Assembly: GCF_036417845.1 (NCBI RefSeq)
Contig: NC_089978.1
Coordinates: 84,686,007-84,750,006, forward strand
Direction of reading: 5' to 3'
From: Apteryx mantelli
Taxonomy: Eukaryota; Chordata; Aves; Apterygiformes; Apterygidae
Length of the DNA stretch: 64,000 bases
The translations under genes and the position numbers were made by a program. Positions 1-12,957 of this stretch are shown here, in pieces; the first letter of the stretch is position 1, and each line of letters begins with the position of its first letter. The notes beneath the pieces were generated by a model. It did no database searches. It saw only the letters and a list, made by a program, of their open reading frames with translations, and had not been told where the DNA came from.

Positions 1-46
1 GCGGCGCTGCCCCCGCGCCCGAGATCAGGACCTCCGGTCTGCGCAG
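1..46 (+). other. RAB9A: Probable noncoding first exon of RAB9A (3' part)
   Basis: The window opens in GC-rich, CpG-containing sequence that gives way to AT-rich sequence within about 250 bases, as at the edge of a CpG-island promoter. A donor-like GCGCAG|GTGAAA places an exon end at 46. The only coding exon of RAB9A begins with an acceptor at 7882, so a 5' untranslated exon must lie upstream on this strand, and this is the best placed candidate. The true first base lies outside the window. No coding potential is claimed, and a transcript would be needed to confirm the junction. Confidence 0.45.
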
Positions 47-1688
47 GTGAAACCCGGTGTCGTACCTGCGTCTTTGGCATCCTTCAGATTAAACCAAGGA
101 GATCCCGGTACTGCCTTTTGCGGTTGCTGTCCGCTGAAGGTGTCCTTGCGTGTTCCCAGGGGACCCTGAATGGTGAAGTTAACGTGCTGTTAGTTCTCTG
201 AGCAGGCGGCGTGAATTAGCTCTGCTGTTTGCGGCAGCCGGTTGCTCTTCTGGTCACGGTAGATGGCTATACAAACTTCCATTTTGTGATGGCCCGAGAA
301 CCAAAAGCAGTAGGTCAGCATTGTTCAGTCTTTCACATCAGTGCTAGATTTCATGTTAAATGTTACTTCTGTAAAGTAAGTGAATGAAAAACAGACTGTT
401 ACAAAAGTAACAGCTTTTTAAATTAGTTTTCTTGTGATATCTTGCTAGAGATAGCATTAAGATTCCATATAACTACATACATGGGGAGCACCGAGTTCTA
501 TTAACTTGGGTGGGGTGGGCTAGTAGGGAACTCCTTGGCAATTTTTTATTTTGGAATTTAAATTTTACTGCATCTATGTCCCTGTGACAAGTGAAATTTA
601 TAGTGAAATTTTTTTTTCCTCTCTTGTCATCTTTCAGGTTGCATTGAGTTCTGTTTGTTATCATAACTTTAATAAAGCTTTTTTTCCATTAAGTTAAAAA
701 TAGGGAGGATTAAAGAATTTAGGCTGATCTCTGGTTGTGTGTGTTTCACTTCTGAGTACTCAAATGATCCATCAATTTTCTTAAAATATGTGAAAAAATT
801 GCTGAGGATCAAACAAGGTATTTGATTTTTCAAGCTGTATTTATTTTCAATTTAATAACTTGTGAGAAACAGATCTCTTGGCTCTTTAAAACTGAAACTT
901 TACATAAATATTTCACAATAAGAACTTTCCAACAAAAAAGCATGTTAAATGCTTTAATTCTTTTTTTATATACTGTTCTTTTTTTTTCTTTTTTTTTTTC
1001 TTTCTTAATTCTCTACAGCATAGACTGTCTGTTGGCCTAGTACTGATTAACTCGTTTGCTTTCTCAAGGATGGGGTTTGGTAACATAGTTATATTGGAAG
1101 GAATATGAATTCACAATGTAGCCTGACCAATATAGGCTTCTACTGCTGAGAGTCCCTGGAGGAAAGAGGAAACTAGTGTAAGGGAAAAAGATTGGCACAT
1201 AGCAGCAGAAATAACTGCTTGATGAGACTGAGAGGGTGGAAGCAGTAACAGAAAAGTGGGTTGCAAGGAGAATGTCAATTAACGTGGTCTCACGAATTCT
1301 TAGAAATAAAGGTTGGACCAAGACCAGCAGCACCTAAAGATGTTTTGGAGTTGGCTGAAAACAATAGAATATTTCAGTTGGGAGATATTCAGCTGGGAGC
1401 TGCTGAGAGACCTAAACTAGTTAAATCAGAAAAAATAAGCAACGGAGTTTGCTCATTCTGCTTGAAAGTAGGAAACAAGATATGGAATGCGAAGGCCAGG
1501 TCTCTGCAAGATTAAATTAGTGGAGATATAAATGCATGTATTTCTCCTGAGAAGTTTTGCTGATTGAGTTTTGTGGTTAGATGTGAGTTCTGATAAGTAG
1601 AGTGATCTGGCAATAGACACTGGGACAGTTTCATGATTCAGGGGCTATGCAGACTTAAGGAATTCATGCTTTTGGCTGCTGTTTCCTG

Positions 1689-1710
1689 CATGGTCCTGAG
1701 AAGGACCATG
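1689..1710. repeat. Perfect 9-bp hairpin in RAB9A intron
   Basis: CATGGTCCT, loop GAGA, AGGACCATG. Confidence 0.5.
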
Positions 1711-1735
1711 GGCAACAGTTTGAACTAGAGCACTG

Positions 1736-1764
1736 AACTATATAGGACTAAACTATATAGGACT
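1736..1764. repeat. Tandem 15-bp duplication
   Basis: Two copies of AACTATATAGGACT separated by one base. Confidence 0.6.
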
Positions 1765-4700
1765 TAAAATTTTTGAGTTTCTTTATGAGTTTTTTTTTTT
1801 TTGGTTATACATATGAGAGACAACAACACTTTGTTGCTTGGGGGGGAATCTCCCTAACTGCCAGTCTTGCCCCTGTGTGGTGGAACAGTGTGCATGGAGT
1901 TGTAATGGGAAAGTGGAAGTGTAACTTTATCAGTGTATTCTGTTGATCTTTGTATTTTTTTTATTGTGTCAGTCTAGTTTGAATTGTTTGTATTACAAAT
2001 ACTTATAAAATTTAGTGGTATTCCCATGTTAAATAAGGTGTGTGTAGTCTAGTTGGAGCTAGAGACAATTCGGAAGGAAGAAAGATTGGGGAGGGAGTCC
2101 CTCATAACCTGTCATCAAATTAATCAAAACTTATCCAACACCCAAACTACTTTCAGAGTTGTGCAGTAGCAGAATCATATATAAAAGAAGGAAGACTTAC
2201 AAGATACTGGAATCTCAATAGGTCAAGCCATGTGATTAATGAGCTTCCAGGTTTTTTGAGAAATATGCCACTGATGAATATGTCAGGCCATTAGTAAAGG
2301 AGTATTCCTAAAACATGGCTCTTAAGTAGGTCCCCTATGGAGGGAAGGTCAGTTTTGAGGGTGCATTGTATACAAGTTTGATGCATTCAAAAGTACATAA
2401 CATATAGCATTTTGACTTAATTTCTGTATGTTCCCCCTTTTATTTTAAAAACAATGCATTTTAAGGTCAAACATGGCTTCTTAAACACTATAACAGTTGT
2501 TGTGCTTCATGGGCGAATTTATTCTAAATACATGAACAATGGCCTGAGTAGAGGAAGAAGGGGTAAATTTGCTTCTGTCCTTTCTTCTCAGCTTTGTGGA
2601 AACTTGCAGAACTGCTGTAGTTGATAAGTATAAATATGCTGTAGTAATTGAGGGCTAGGGGATGTAAAAACCACACTAACATTGAGTGAAGAATAGTTTT
2701 CAACACTTGAATAGTTCTGGATTCTGCCCCTACTGTTGCAACTCTGCTAGTTCTTGTGATTTTCAGATATTTTACAGAGAAGCAGTTTGTGTCATTATGT
2801 GATGAGCTACTGCAACCAACAACCCACAGGAAACAACTTGAAGCATTTGACAATATTTATCACTTTAATATGGAAAAAAGTTATCTTTAAGAAAAAATGA
2901 TTTATGAGAGAGTAAATCAATACTGTTATCACAGGGAAAGTATTTTTTTCCAGAAGAAATATTTGAAATGTTGGTGTCCTTTTTCTAAGCTATTAACGTC
3001 TGATACCTGTGGCTTAACAGATGAAGATGACTTAGTAAAGAAAACTGTGAATAAGCTTCAAAGCTGATAAAAATGTGTTTAATGTGTAAATTTGAGAATT
3101 GATAGGAGGTTATGAAATATTGTCAGTGTTATGGAACTGCTAATTGTGAGTACTTGTCAGTAAAAAGATTTTATATTTTGAAATACAGTGTTTCTTCTTA
3201 AATGTTTGACAAAGATAGTCCTTTTTCAGCAGGCTTGTAGGCTGAAAGTGTGAAATAAGAATGATTAGTTGGAACAAACCTGAGTCTGCCGTATCTCGGA
3301 TTTGTTGCTATCTCCAAGTCAACTGGCACTCCTTAACATCTTTAGTTTTAAGCAGGTAATGGATAACTGAAGGCTTATTATTTTAAGAAAATTCTTTAAA
3401 GAATGGCCTCAAGGACTGAGCACCACATATCTTGAAGAAAGACTTCAGGTTTAGTCTTGATTTCATATAGCAGGTGATTTATGTAGCAACCATTTGCTGA
3501 AAATGGCAAATTAAATAGTGGTTTTTTTTTTTTTTTCCCTCCTGTTTCCAAGCTAGAAAGATAGAAAGTAGGTACAGCTGGAAAAGCAATAGTCTGAGAA
3601 TTCGAAGTGTTGCTTACATCTGTTTCCTTTCTTCAGTAATACTGGGGGAAGTCAGAGGTCCAGTTACAACAAAGCCAATTTCTGGAGTTTATTTAAAAAC
3701 AAACAAACTGAGTTGCTGCAAAAATTAAGCTGCGGGGTTTTTTGTTTGTTTGTTTTGTTTTTTTTTCTGGTGTATTGCTGTGCCTTGTATCACTCTAGTA
3801 AAAGTGGAACTGTAAATTGGTTCAATTGGCTCTGTTGACGTAATAGTTTTAAGTGAGGTTGTACCTTGCTGGCACCATAGCTACAGTGTGATTACTCTGT
3901 TGGCTAACTGCGTTTCTGTAGACAAAGCTTGAGTTCAGCACATAACCGTCCTTTTGCAGCCTTTCACACTCTCTGGTGTAAGCAAGTCCTCCTAAATCTG
4001 TTTAATGATTTTACTGTAAAAATGACATTCCTAGACTAGGTTTGCATGTTGCTACTATGGTTTTCTAGACAAAGAATCTATTTCTGTTGCCTCAGTACCT
4101 AACTGTTAAAAGAGGTAGTTGTCCTCAAAATGAGCAGGCAGCTTTGAAGCTGTCATCATGGAATCAGGAAAATAAAGACAGAGAAACACTTGCCCTGTCC
4201 AGTCTGTCTGTCTAAGCTTTGAAGGGCTAGAAATCAAAGATTTTTGTAATGGGAACTGATTTTTCTGAAGTGACTCAGTGTGCTGTTTTCAGTCTTGCCA
4301 TCAAATGTTCAGACTGCTAATAGAAATGTTTCAGACTTGCCATTCACCATTTAAAAAGGAGATTCTGTGAGAAGACAATTAAATTACTACTTGGCTGATG
4401 GCATATGTTAGTGTTAGAAATGATATTTTAGTAGAAACTGTTCCCTGTGTTTAAAGGAATACTGAAGTCAGTGGTCTAGGAGCTTGGCTCCATAGAAGTT
4501 GGAGGAGGAAATTCAGAAATGGTTATCAGAATGGACCATAGTTGGGCTGCTTTTTACTTGTTTGTTCTGGATTTCTTGTTTCAAATAATACGGGAATGTG
4601 AGGGGAAATAATCTTCTGTTTACAGACTCATTTGTGCATTAGATTTTGAGACTATTTTTGCATTAAGCTAATAGTTTATCACACAATGAGAAATAACTGG

Positions 4701-4800
4701 AACAAATATTTATCTATAACTCTATGGTGTCTTGCATTTCCTGATGTTGGTTAAAACAATGAGATGCAGATTAGAAATCAAGTTTTCATTTTGTTTTCAG

Positions 4801-4833
4801 ATGCTGAATGATGATTTAAACTGAACAATTAAG
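4801..4833 (+). other. Possible alternative 5' untranslated exon of RAB9A
   Basis: A good acceptor (TTTTCATTTTGTTTTCAG at 4783-4800) is followed after 33 bases by AAG|GTAATA. Nothing coding is present. Mammalian RAB9A has variable noncoding 5' exons, which makes this plausible, but motif pairs of this quality occur by chance in a 7.8-kb intron. Confidence 0.15.
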
Positions 4834-7800
4834 GTAATAAATCTTCACAAATATGGTATCAGATGTTGACGGTGTTTCTCCCAAAAACGCTATACGGATG
4901 AACTTAGTGTGTAACAGGAGGAATTACACTAATCCTCGCAGTGACTTAAGTGTTTTATTTCATTGGTCTTTGGAGTGTTAGGGCTTTATAATTTAGAAAA
5001 CTAATTAGAAAAATTAATCTTTTTAAAATATAACTTCTTTCTAGATGCTGGGGGGGGGTAAAAAAAAAAGGCAGCAGCCCACTGTGCTGAAAACTATTGT
5101 CCTGATCCTGCAGATACTCTAAATCATGTAATCAGTCAATGGGGCCACAAATGATTTAATACATGTAAGAGTTGGTTATATAGTCAACAGAAGTTGTTTG
5201 TTGTTATATAAATGCTGCTTCAAAACATACACGCTTAAGTTTGCCTTTAAATATGCCTCTGTGCGGCTTCAGGTGAGGCTTCTAAGCACATGCCTAAAGG
5301 ACTGAGCATATATCCTACTTATTTCAAACTAAAAACTTTATAAAAATATGAAGTGCTGGCTGAGCCTGACAGCCTCTACTTGCGGAAGCTGAATGTACTG
5401 AAAAGTGATGTTGCTTGCAACATCATATTGAGATACTTATCAGTACTGTGAAGACTGCTTCTATAGCCTTTGTGTTAAAGTTGCACCAGTTTGGTTCTAG
5501 TCTGGCACACGCTTTTATGTGGCTGACTTACAGAGTAACCGTCTGTCCAGTGAAAGTAGTTTTGTGGTCATCAATCTTCTAGACCTCCCTGTAAATTCCA
5601 TGTAGCTTAAATTGTATAAGCTAACTTTTCAGGTTCCAGATACACACAAATACTAGATATTGTTTAACAGAGTTTCCTTACTTGTGATTTTTCAAATGTG
5701 GCTTCATGGCTAATTTCATAGTATTAACTATAAGTCTAAGAACAATTCTTTAAACTGTAGAAGCCGAAGAAACAAGTGCATAGTACCAGTCTGAACAATG
5801 TAAGTCGGTTACTTATTCACACTTTGTCTTTTAGGGAAGCTGTGATTTCAACAGAACAGGAAAAGAAATTGTATTTTTTCCATCCACTGAAGTGGAAAAA
5901 CAGTGAAATATTCGGTACCCTCTGTTCTCACAAACACATAATTTATTATTTATTAAAAAGTTGTTACTATATAATGGAGTAGGTCAAATAATTTATTCCT
6001 TAACTAATAGTAGGAATTAAGAGATAAATGGAGACACTGGAGCATTTTAAAGACTTCCAGCATGAACTTGGAAAGCATATGCAAATAGTCCAGTGCCTGT
6101 ATTAAGGCTGTTGTTCACATGTATATAAAATGGTATGGGCTCATATCATGAGCCATAGGAATTATCCCGGAGCTCTGTGAAAGGTAACTAAACAATCCAC
6201 TTGTAGCTATTTAGCGGTGTTTTTTTCAATACTGTTGTGATGTAAGCTTTGTACAAATATTAAAGATTTATAAACATTATTTTTGATTATGCAGTACAAG
6301 AATGAATAAACTTACTTGTTCTGAACAAAGTTTTACTGGAAGCAGTCACCGTTTCTTATATTTTGAAAGCGTTTCTTATAAACATCTTATGGTAGATTAT
6401 GTCTAACAAATATTCAACGATGGAAAGCTGGAGATGAAAGAATTCCTGAAATTCTCAGTTTTTAATATAGGCCTTGATTCTACAGCAGCACACATCATAT
6501 GATTCATATGCCAGCTTGTATCAGCTATTAATTCTATAACCATACTCTGCAGGTGATGTATATACCAGTAACACTAATCACAACTAGCAAGACCACATTC
6601 CTTCCTTCAGAGAAGGAGATGAACCAGGCTACTTACAACCTGTTTCCATTTTAAATAGGTACTATTTTAATAGAAGCCTACTTTGAATTAATTTGAGCTC
6701 TTTCAGTATCAGGTAGATACTGAAACAGCAGTTCTCATACAAAAACTTAAGTTTGGGCTCTTCAGAATAAAGCTTTACTCCCAGGATTAAAACACTTTAT
6801 TTTTCTATTTTTACAGTATTACTGTAAAATTATTGATGTAATGAGGGCAAACCTTGGGCAGGCAAAAATACCAATGAACTTTAAAAAAAAAAAAAGGGGG
6901 GGGAAGAAATCACATAACACTAAAGTCTGACAGTTTAAAAAAAAAAAAAAAAGTCATTGTTGCCACTAATTTACCATCCCTCTGCTGGCAGCCAGACTCT
7001 TTACCAGCACTTTGAAGCTTTTTGAGTTATTCTAGGGGAAGTGTTTAACTATTAACTGAACTGTTGGTGTATACTTGGCCTCAGTGTTTAGCATTTTTCT
7101 CTAGTACCATTTAAAGCAGCAGCAGTGAATTTGCTTTTGTAGTAGTTGTAATAGTATTTCCTTCAGCACCACTGTTTTGCAAGGAGCATGCTGTAAAATG
7201 TTGAATGTTTGTGTACTGATACTATCTAACAAAACAAGCTAGCCACATGACTTGTAAAGTTACAGCATTTGCATTTGGTCTGTAGATTACTGTATTCCTT
7301 GGGAGCTGATTTAAAATTCCTTATTCGGTTGCAATTTGGAGTAAAGTGCAGCAATAATTACAGTATAACCGATAGTGTCCTGCTTTATTCCTAAAGCTTC
7401 TTTTTCACTTTTATATTAAAAAAGTAACTTTGCTAATGAAATATGGGGCTGAAGTAACTAGTTAAAGGCATGCACTCTATGAAATCCTCTCACTCCTCTT
7501 TCTTTGACAGATTTTTTTTTTTCAGTAAATGTAAATGAGTCATTGCATTCATCTAACTTGGTCTCTATTCTGTGCAAACCTGGAGGATTACACTGTCCCT
7601 TGAGATCTTCAGATTTATGGGGACAAGTGTTTTAAGTGACTGACCAGTAATTCATGCAGTGTACTGCTTCTACTGCCATGCAGACTGCAGTCTATGGAAG
7701 AGAACACTTACTATAAATATCTAGACCTTACCTATTCAGTATAGTCCTCCTATTCTTGTACATGACACTTGGTGGATTTTAATTAACACTTTCCTAGATA

Positions 7801-7881
7801 TTTGTGTGTGTACACATGTTTAAAATTTTCTGCTCATTCTTTCACAACTCTGCTTTTTAACAGTTTTCTTAATCTTTGCAG

Positions 7882-8521
7882 GTCTAGAAAACCAGGAGGA
7901 TCCATTCCCATAACAATGGCAGCAAAATCATCACTCCTTAAAGTAATACTGCTAGGAGATGGCGGAGTTGGGAAGAGTTCGCTTATGAACAGATATGTCA
8001 CTAACAAGTTTGATGCACAGCTGTTTCATACAATAGGTGTGGAGTTCTTAAATAAAGATTTAGAAGTGGATGGACACTTTGTTACAATGCAGATATGGGA
8101 CACAGCCGGTCAAGAACGTTTTAGGAGCTTGCGGACTCCTTTCTATAGAGGTTCTGACTGTTGCCTGCTTACTTTCAGTGTGGATGACTCTCAAAGTTTC
8201 CAGAACTTAAGCAACTGGAAGAAAGAATTCATTTATTATGCAGATGTCAAGGAGCCTGAAAGTTTTCCATTTGTGATACTGGGTAACAAAGTTGATATTA
8301 ATGAAAGGCAAGTGTCTACAGAAGAAGCCCAAGCCTGGTGCAGGAATAATGGCAACCATCCCTATTTTGAAACCAGTGCAAAAGATGCCACTAACGTTGC
8401 AGCAGCCTTTGAAGAAGCTGTCAGAAGAGTTCTAGCCTCTGAAGATAGATCAGATCACTTTATTCAAACGGATACAGTAAACCTTCATCGGAAACCGAAA
8501 CCCAGTTCATCTTGTTGTTGA
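7882..8521 (+). CDS. RAB9A: RAB9A, late-endosomal Rab GTPase (coding exon; ATG at 7916)
   Basis: The exon starts at an acceptor (AATCTTTGCAG, exon from 7882) with a 34-base 5' UTR stretch. The ATG at 7916 opens a 201-codon frame, the usual RAB9A length. The frame stays open upstream, but those codons run back across the acceptor and are intronic, so 7916 is the start. All nucleotide-binding motifs are present: P-loop GDGGVGKS (14-21), switch I T39, WDTAGQE (61-67), NKVD (124-127) and ETSAK (152-156). The tail ends in SSSCC, a double-cysteine geranylgeranylation site. In the known family, Rab9A drives return of mannose-6-phosphate receptors from late endosomes to the trans-Golgi network. Coding in a single exon is typical of RAB9A and does not indicate a retrocopy here, because an acceptor and the syntenic neighbours are intact. 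The similarity to RAB9A is far closer than to RAB7 or RAB9B, particularly through residues 35-125. Confidence 0.97.
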
Positions 8522-10870
8522 CTCAAATTTTTTTTGCCAAATTACTTTTGACTAGCTTGCTCGATAAGAGGGTTGGAAAGATGTGGTAGATAAAGTAACA
8601 AATGGGTTCCACTCTAATATTAAAGTTGTAATACTCTGCTGCTTTCTTGGGGGAGCGAAGGGGAACATAAAAAAACCTTCCATTCATGAGTGACCCATTA
8701 CTGAATTAGTGACATCTTTTGTTTAGGAAGATGTCAAGTAAAAATATACTAATATAAGAATGTAATTTGCCAAGTTAATCAAATGATAAATACTTTGAAT
8801 ATAATTAAAACTTGAAAGTTCTAGAAGCACTACTTTGGAGAAACTGTTCTGGAATTCAGATACAAAGAAACTTTTATATATGTGTATATATTTTTATGGA
8901 ATCAGCATTCCATTTTTGTTTCACTAAAAGTCAGTTTCATAACAATGCTAGATATTAAACTTCAGTCTCATTGCATTCCTTTCACTGTGAGTCATACTTA
9001 ATCTCTAATGTGACTTTTTTTTTAATTATAAGTTAATATAATCCTCCTTCAGGTCTTCTGTAATTGTATAACATCACTAGACTTTACGTGGGTTTTAAGG
9101 TAGGAAAAAAAAATTCCTACATATTTAATGCTTGTTTTCCCTTCACTTACTATTCTAAAGCCATACTAATTTTTCCAGCAGTTTAATGCAAAATACTCAT
9201 GACTTCTAAAGTTAACACATGTCTCTGCCTTAAGTCCTACTCTAGCATGTTTCTGATCAATCAGGTAAAAATCTGGATAACTGAAGTTGCAATAATTTTA
9301 GTTATGGATGATATATGCTTTATTTGGAAAGCTTTTAATAGCTCTTTGGGGAATCCAAGTTATGACAAATTTATAAGAGGACTGCTAGTTTACAGATAAG
9401 TTCCAAACTTCTTGGTAGTGTTCACCTGAGCTATGAATGTGTTTATTGGTGATCTCTGTACTGTGAAACTAAGGATTGGCAATACATAGAGAACTCAGGA
9501 AGCTCTTGACTTATAGCAGATTGTGACAGCTTTTAGCTCTAGTGTAAGTAAACACCTGTAGTTAACACTTGAGCTGAATTTGATCCTTATTTAATTTGCC
9601 ATTGTAGGATCTGAATTTAAAAATTCCAGTGTCTTTAATATTACTGCACCTGTTACAGGATGATGAACAGAAGTAAGTTCCATATTTAATGGACAGTCTC
9701 TATAAAGTAATGCAGATATTTGAGGCTCTCCATTGCAGTTCAGTGGTAGAATACTTGTATGACGAGTTGTTTAAAGTTGGCTCTCAAAAGAATAGTAGTA
9801 TTCACAATGTGTTTGTAATAGCAAACTTGACAGTGTGCTCTTGTTTCAATGTGTAATCTGACTGCTAACAGGCATTCCTGTACCCACACTGTAGACTTCC
9901 GACAGAAGTCGGAGGCCTATAGGACATGCCATGTTATTCACTAAACTACGCAGACTCTGCTTTCTGTAGAGCAACTTTCTTTTCCTAACATGGGAAAAGC
10001 TTTCTTAAACATACAGTAACTGCAAGAGTTTTAACATATCTGTTCAGACTCTGTACCAGGTGTAATTTTGTGAAAGTAAAGCTTGCAAAACAACTCTTCT
10101 TGTAGCTCTTACTATACTTTTCTGCTCTGGGTGTATTGTACTCGTACCTCTCCAGGACTGTTTTATTCCATAGATCAGCTTCTGCTTAGAAGTGACATCT
10201 TTGTACTCATTGTACTTTCTAAGTCTATGTCATTCTGACAGTTTTACATATACTGCAACAGAGCTATTTTTTTAAGCTTTACCTACCTACCTACTTGATA
10301 GATGTAGACTGAGCTGCTACTTATGTCATATTTAGATTAGATTTGTAGTCAATGGCTGAAAGATCTGTGAGGAAAGAGAATCTTAACTGTAAAGTCTTTA
10401 ACTTTACTCTGAGATAACAAAAAGCTTTAAAAACTAAGATTGCTTGTTTTGGGTGCTACTAAAATAATGACATGAAATTGTTCTTGTAAAGTAGACCTAC
10501 ACTACACTACTTAAAGCTTCTTTTAACCTTCAGATTAGCAGAGGTAAGGTTGAAACAAAACAGTAATAGCAGATAAAGGCAGCATGACTTGGGTACTGTA
10601 GATATAACTCAAGTCAGTGAGACTGCTAAAAGGAAACAGATTAAGGATGAGAACTGTTGTAAAACTTGCAAAGATCGAGGGGGCTTTTCTGTGCCTAACA
10701 GCCCATGACTGTGTTTTCCCCTTCATTTCCTTTCTATATAATGTCATAGTTACCAAGCCTGCGAACTGAGTAGGTTTAATAAAACTTAATACAATGTAAA
10801 TGTATTACTTGTGCCCTAGGAACTGCTGCAGTGTGGTTGTACACTAATCACAAAAGTGGTTAATAAAGGG
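8522..10870 (+). other. RAB9A: RAB9A 3' UTR and flanking sequence, end not resolved
   Basis: Sequence after the stop is AT-rich and noncoding, as expected for a 3' UTR. Possible poly(A) signals include ATTAAA at 8619-8624 and near 8952, and AATAAA at 10778-10783 and 10862-10867. The sequence alone cannot say which is used. A short GC-containing inverted repeat lies near 9895-9917. Confidence 0.35.
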
Positions 10871-12957
10871 GGGGTTACATGCTATAATAAATACAACAGT
10901 ACAGCAGTTGTGTTGAGGTCAGGAATTGGTCTAAGAGGGAGGCTACTGAGTATTTGAAAGAAGTGGGGGTGAGGAGGGAGAAATTCTATTACAAGCAGAT
11001 GTGGATAATACCAAAAAACTCCTCATAATGTTTAATAATAAACATGTACTCCTATACTTTGTGAAGGCTTAGCATCTATGATTCAATATGGAGATAAGGC
11101 AGGCAATTGTGGCTTATATTTCAATTCCACTATTAAGTATTAAGGGTCTTGTTAGCAACAGTTAGAGTTCTGTAAAGTGACATAAAGCATATTACAGGAT
11201 ATGTATGCAAAATTCCAGATGTCCTTTAAGAAGAGGAGCAATAGAGAAGCAGCCCTAGTAGAACATCCTCAAAAAAAAGAAAGGAACCTGAAAGTAAAAA
11301 CACTCATGCAAATAAATTGGTGAAAGCTATGCCTATTAAAACAGACCCAAAATAGGGATGGGGGGAAGAGACTGCATTTCTGCCTAAACTTCAAGCAGTG
11401 TACAATAGCTAGGACACAGCTAATAGTTTGTGTTACAACATCATACATAGATGCTAAGAGCACAAGACTGCTGTGAGAACCAGTTTGCTCCTTATTTTAG
11501 TGGCTGTATAGTTCCTCAGACTGATCTAGCTCTAAGTTGACTCAGTTAACTACGACAGATTCCTTAACAACAGAACGTTGCAGGAAGTTGTCTTTAGGAA
11601 CTGTATTTCCAGCTTAGCTTTGTTAAGGCTGGTTCATGATCTTAACTGGTTGTCACTTCCTTATGCTTGTTTTTTGTACATTATAGAACAATTCTAGCCC
11701 CTTTAACCCATAGTGGTTATTTGTTTTCCTTATTCCATAATATAGGTTATCTACTACTTTCTCATACTGCAATTGATAAGTGCCTTCATTTGAATTCATA
11801 TGCCCAAGCTTCTGAGCTTGGGTATGTACCTAATACTTGCAAAGGAGGTATCTCTTCTACCCTGTCCACTGACCTTCATATTGTTGGAAATACTGCCTGA
11901 TGCATGCTAGAACTATGATAGCTACAGCAGATTTGTGACCTTGATTACACCTAAGTCCTCCACCTGTTGCTTCCAGATAGCAATCTTTCAGCTTATTGCA
12001 GAAAGTGACAACCCAAAACATAAATGCTCTATATGCTGGGGAATCACAGAGAACTAACCTGGTTTCTTGGAAACTTTATCTTATGACAAAGTTCCCCACC
12101 ACAAATGCTATAATGACTAATCAGATGATTTGGGTTGTAATTGTCCCCCTCCATGGCCACTAATAGCCTGTTTTCATTAAAGCTTATAGGACCTACCTTC
12201 CCCTTCACAGTTCCTAGTTTCAGAAGAAAATACAAAGAGTTAAGGTGTGGAAAGCATGAGAATAGGCACCATTTGCCTAGCTTCCTTAGGAGATAAAGGA
12301 TAAAATGCTTTTGTTTTATAAAAATTCCTACTCTAGTGGCAGCAAAGAATTCAGTTATCCCAGTTTTTAAGTGACAGAAACTCTCAACACTAATCCGTTA
12401 TTTTTACCTTCTCATTATCACATGAATGACTGTCTAACATTAGTATTTCCTTGGTGGACCTTTACTGTTAAGTGTTTTTCCAATCAGCTGCTACCTGTAT
12501 TAAAAGAAGGTTGTTCTCTTACAATTTTCTCACTCTTTGATCCCTGCAAGTATAGTAATTCTTATTTTCAACAGCTAATAATTTCTAATTAAGAAACTTA
12601 AAACACTGTATATGTCAATTATTTAAGTGAAAGTACAGTTAATGCCATACCAGGGGAGGAGGTAGAAAACAGCACAAGAGCTCCAACTAAATGGTTCCTA
12701 CTGTCTAAATAAGAATGCTTTATCTCATGTGTTTCTCTTGATTTCATGTATGTATCTACCAAGAATCAGGTGATTTACGTGAGATTAAGTGACACTATCA
12801 AAGTGCTGTATGATGCAGTTTTATGAAATACTACTACAGAGAAGTATTCCCATCTTCACTTCCTATCCCTCCAATAAAGGTAGCAAATGGACATCTAATT
12901 TTCTCTTAAATCATTTCAAGTACACTCAACAGGCATCCGTACTTCATCATATCACAT
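10871..12957. other. Intergenic stretch between the convergent RAB9A and TRAPPC2
   Basis: No exon, RNA gene or recognisable transposon was seen. Short open frames of 60-77 codons on both strands lack any known domain. One GC-richer hairpin lies at 11797-11826. Confidence 0.5.
11797..11826. repeat. Hairpin with 12-bp stem and 2-base bulge, intergenic
   Basis: CATA-TG-CCCAAGCT, loop TCTG, AGCTTGGGTATG. It is GC-richer than its surroundings. Confidence 0.5.

Larger units (their letters stand above)
47..7881 (+). other. RAB9A: RAB9A 5' intron, 7.8 kb
   Basis: This is AT-rich sequence with no convincing coding exon. It contains homopolymer runs (poly-T near 3523, a G-run then A-run near 5051, an A-run then G-run near 6884), a 15-bp direct repeat at 1736-1764 and two short hairpins (1689-1710 and 5406-5425). 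Short open frames on both strands, the longest about 110 codons, show no recognisable domain. A possible alternative 5' untranslated exon lies at 4801-4833. Confidence 0.5.

Noticed and set aside
1261..1515. 84-codon open frame in the RAB9A intron
   Set aside because: No recognisable domain, no splice-site pairing with RAB9A and no promoter signal.
5406..5425. 9-bp palindrome TGATGTTGC/GCAACATCA
   Set aside because: About one such short-loop structure is expected by chance in a window of this size.
7802..7915. Upstream in-frame extension of RAB9A
   Set aside because: The extra 38 codons cross the exon acceptor at 7881/7882 and do not resemble any Rab N terminus.
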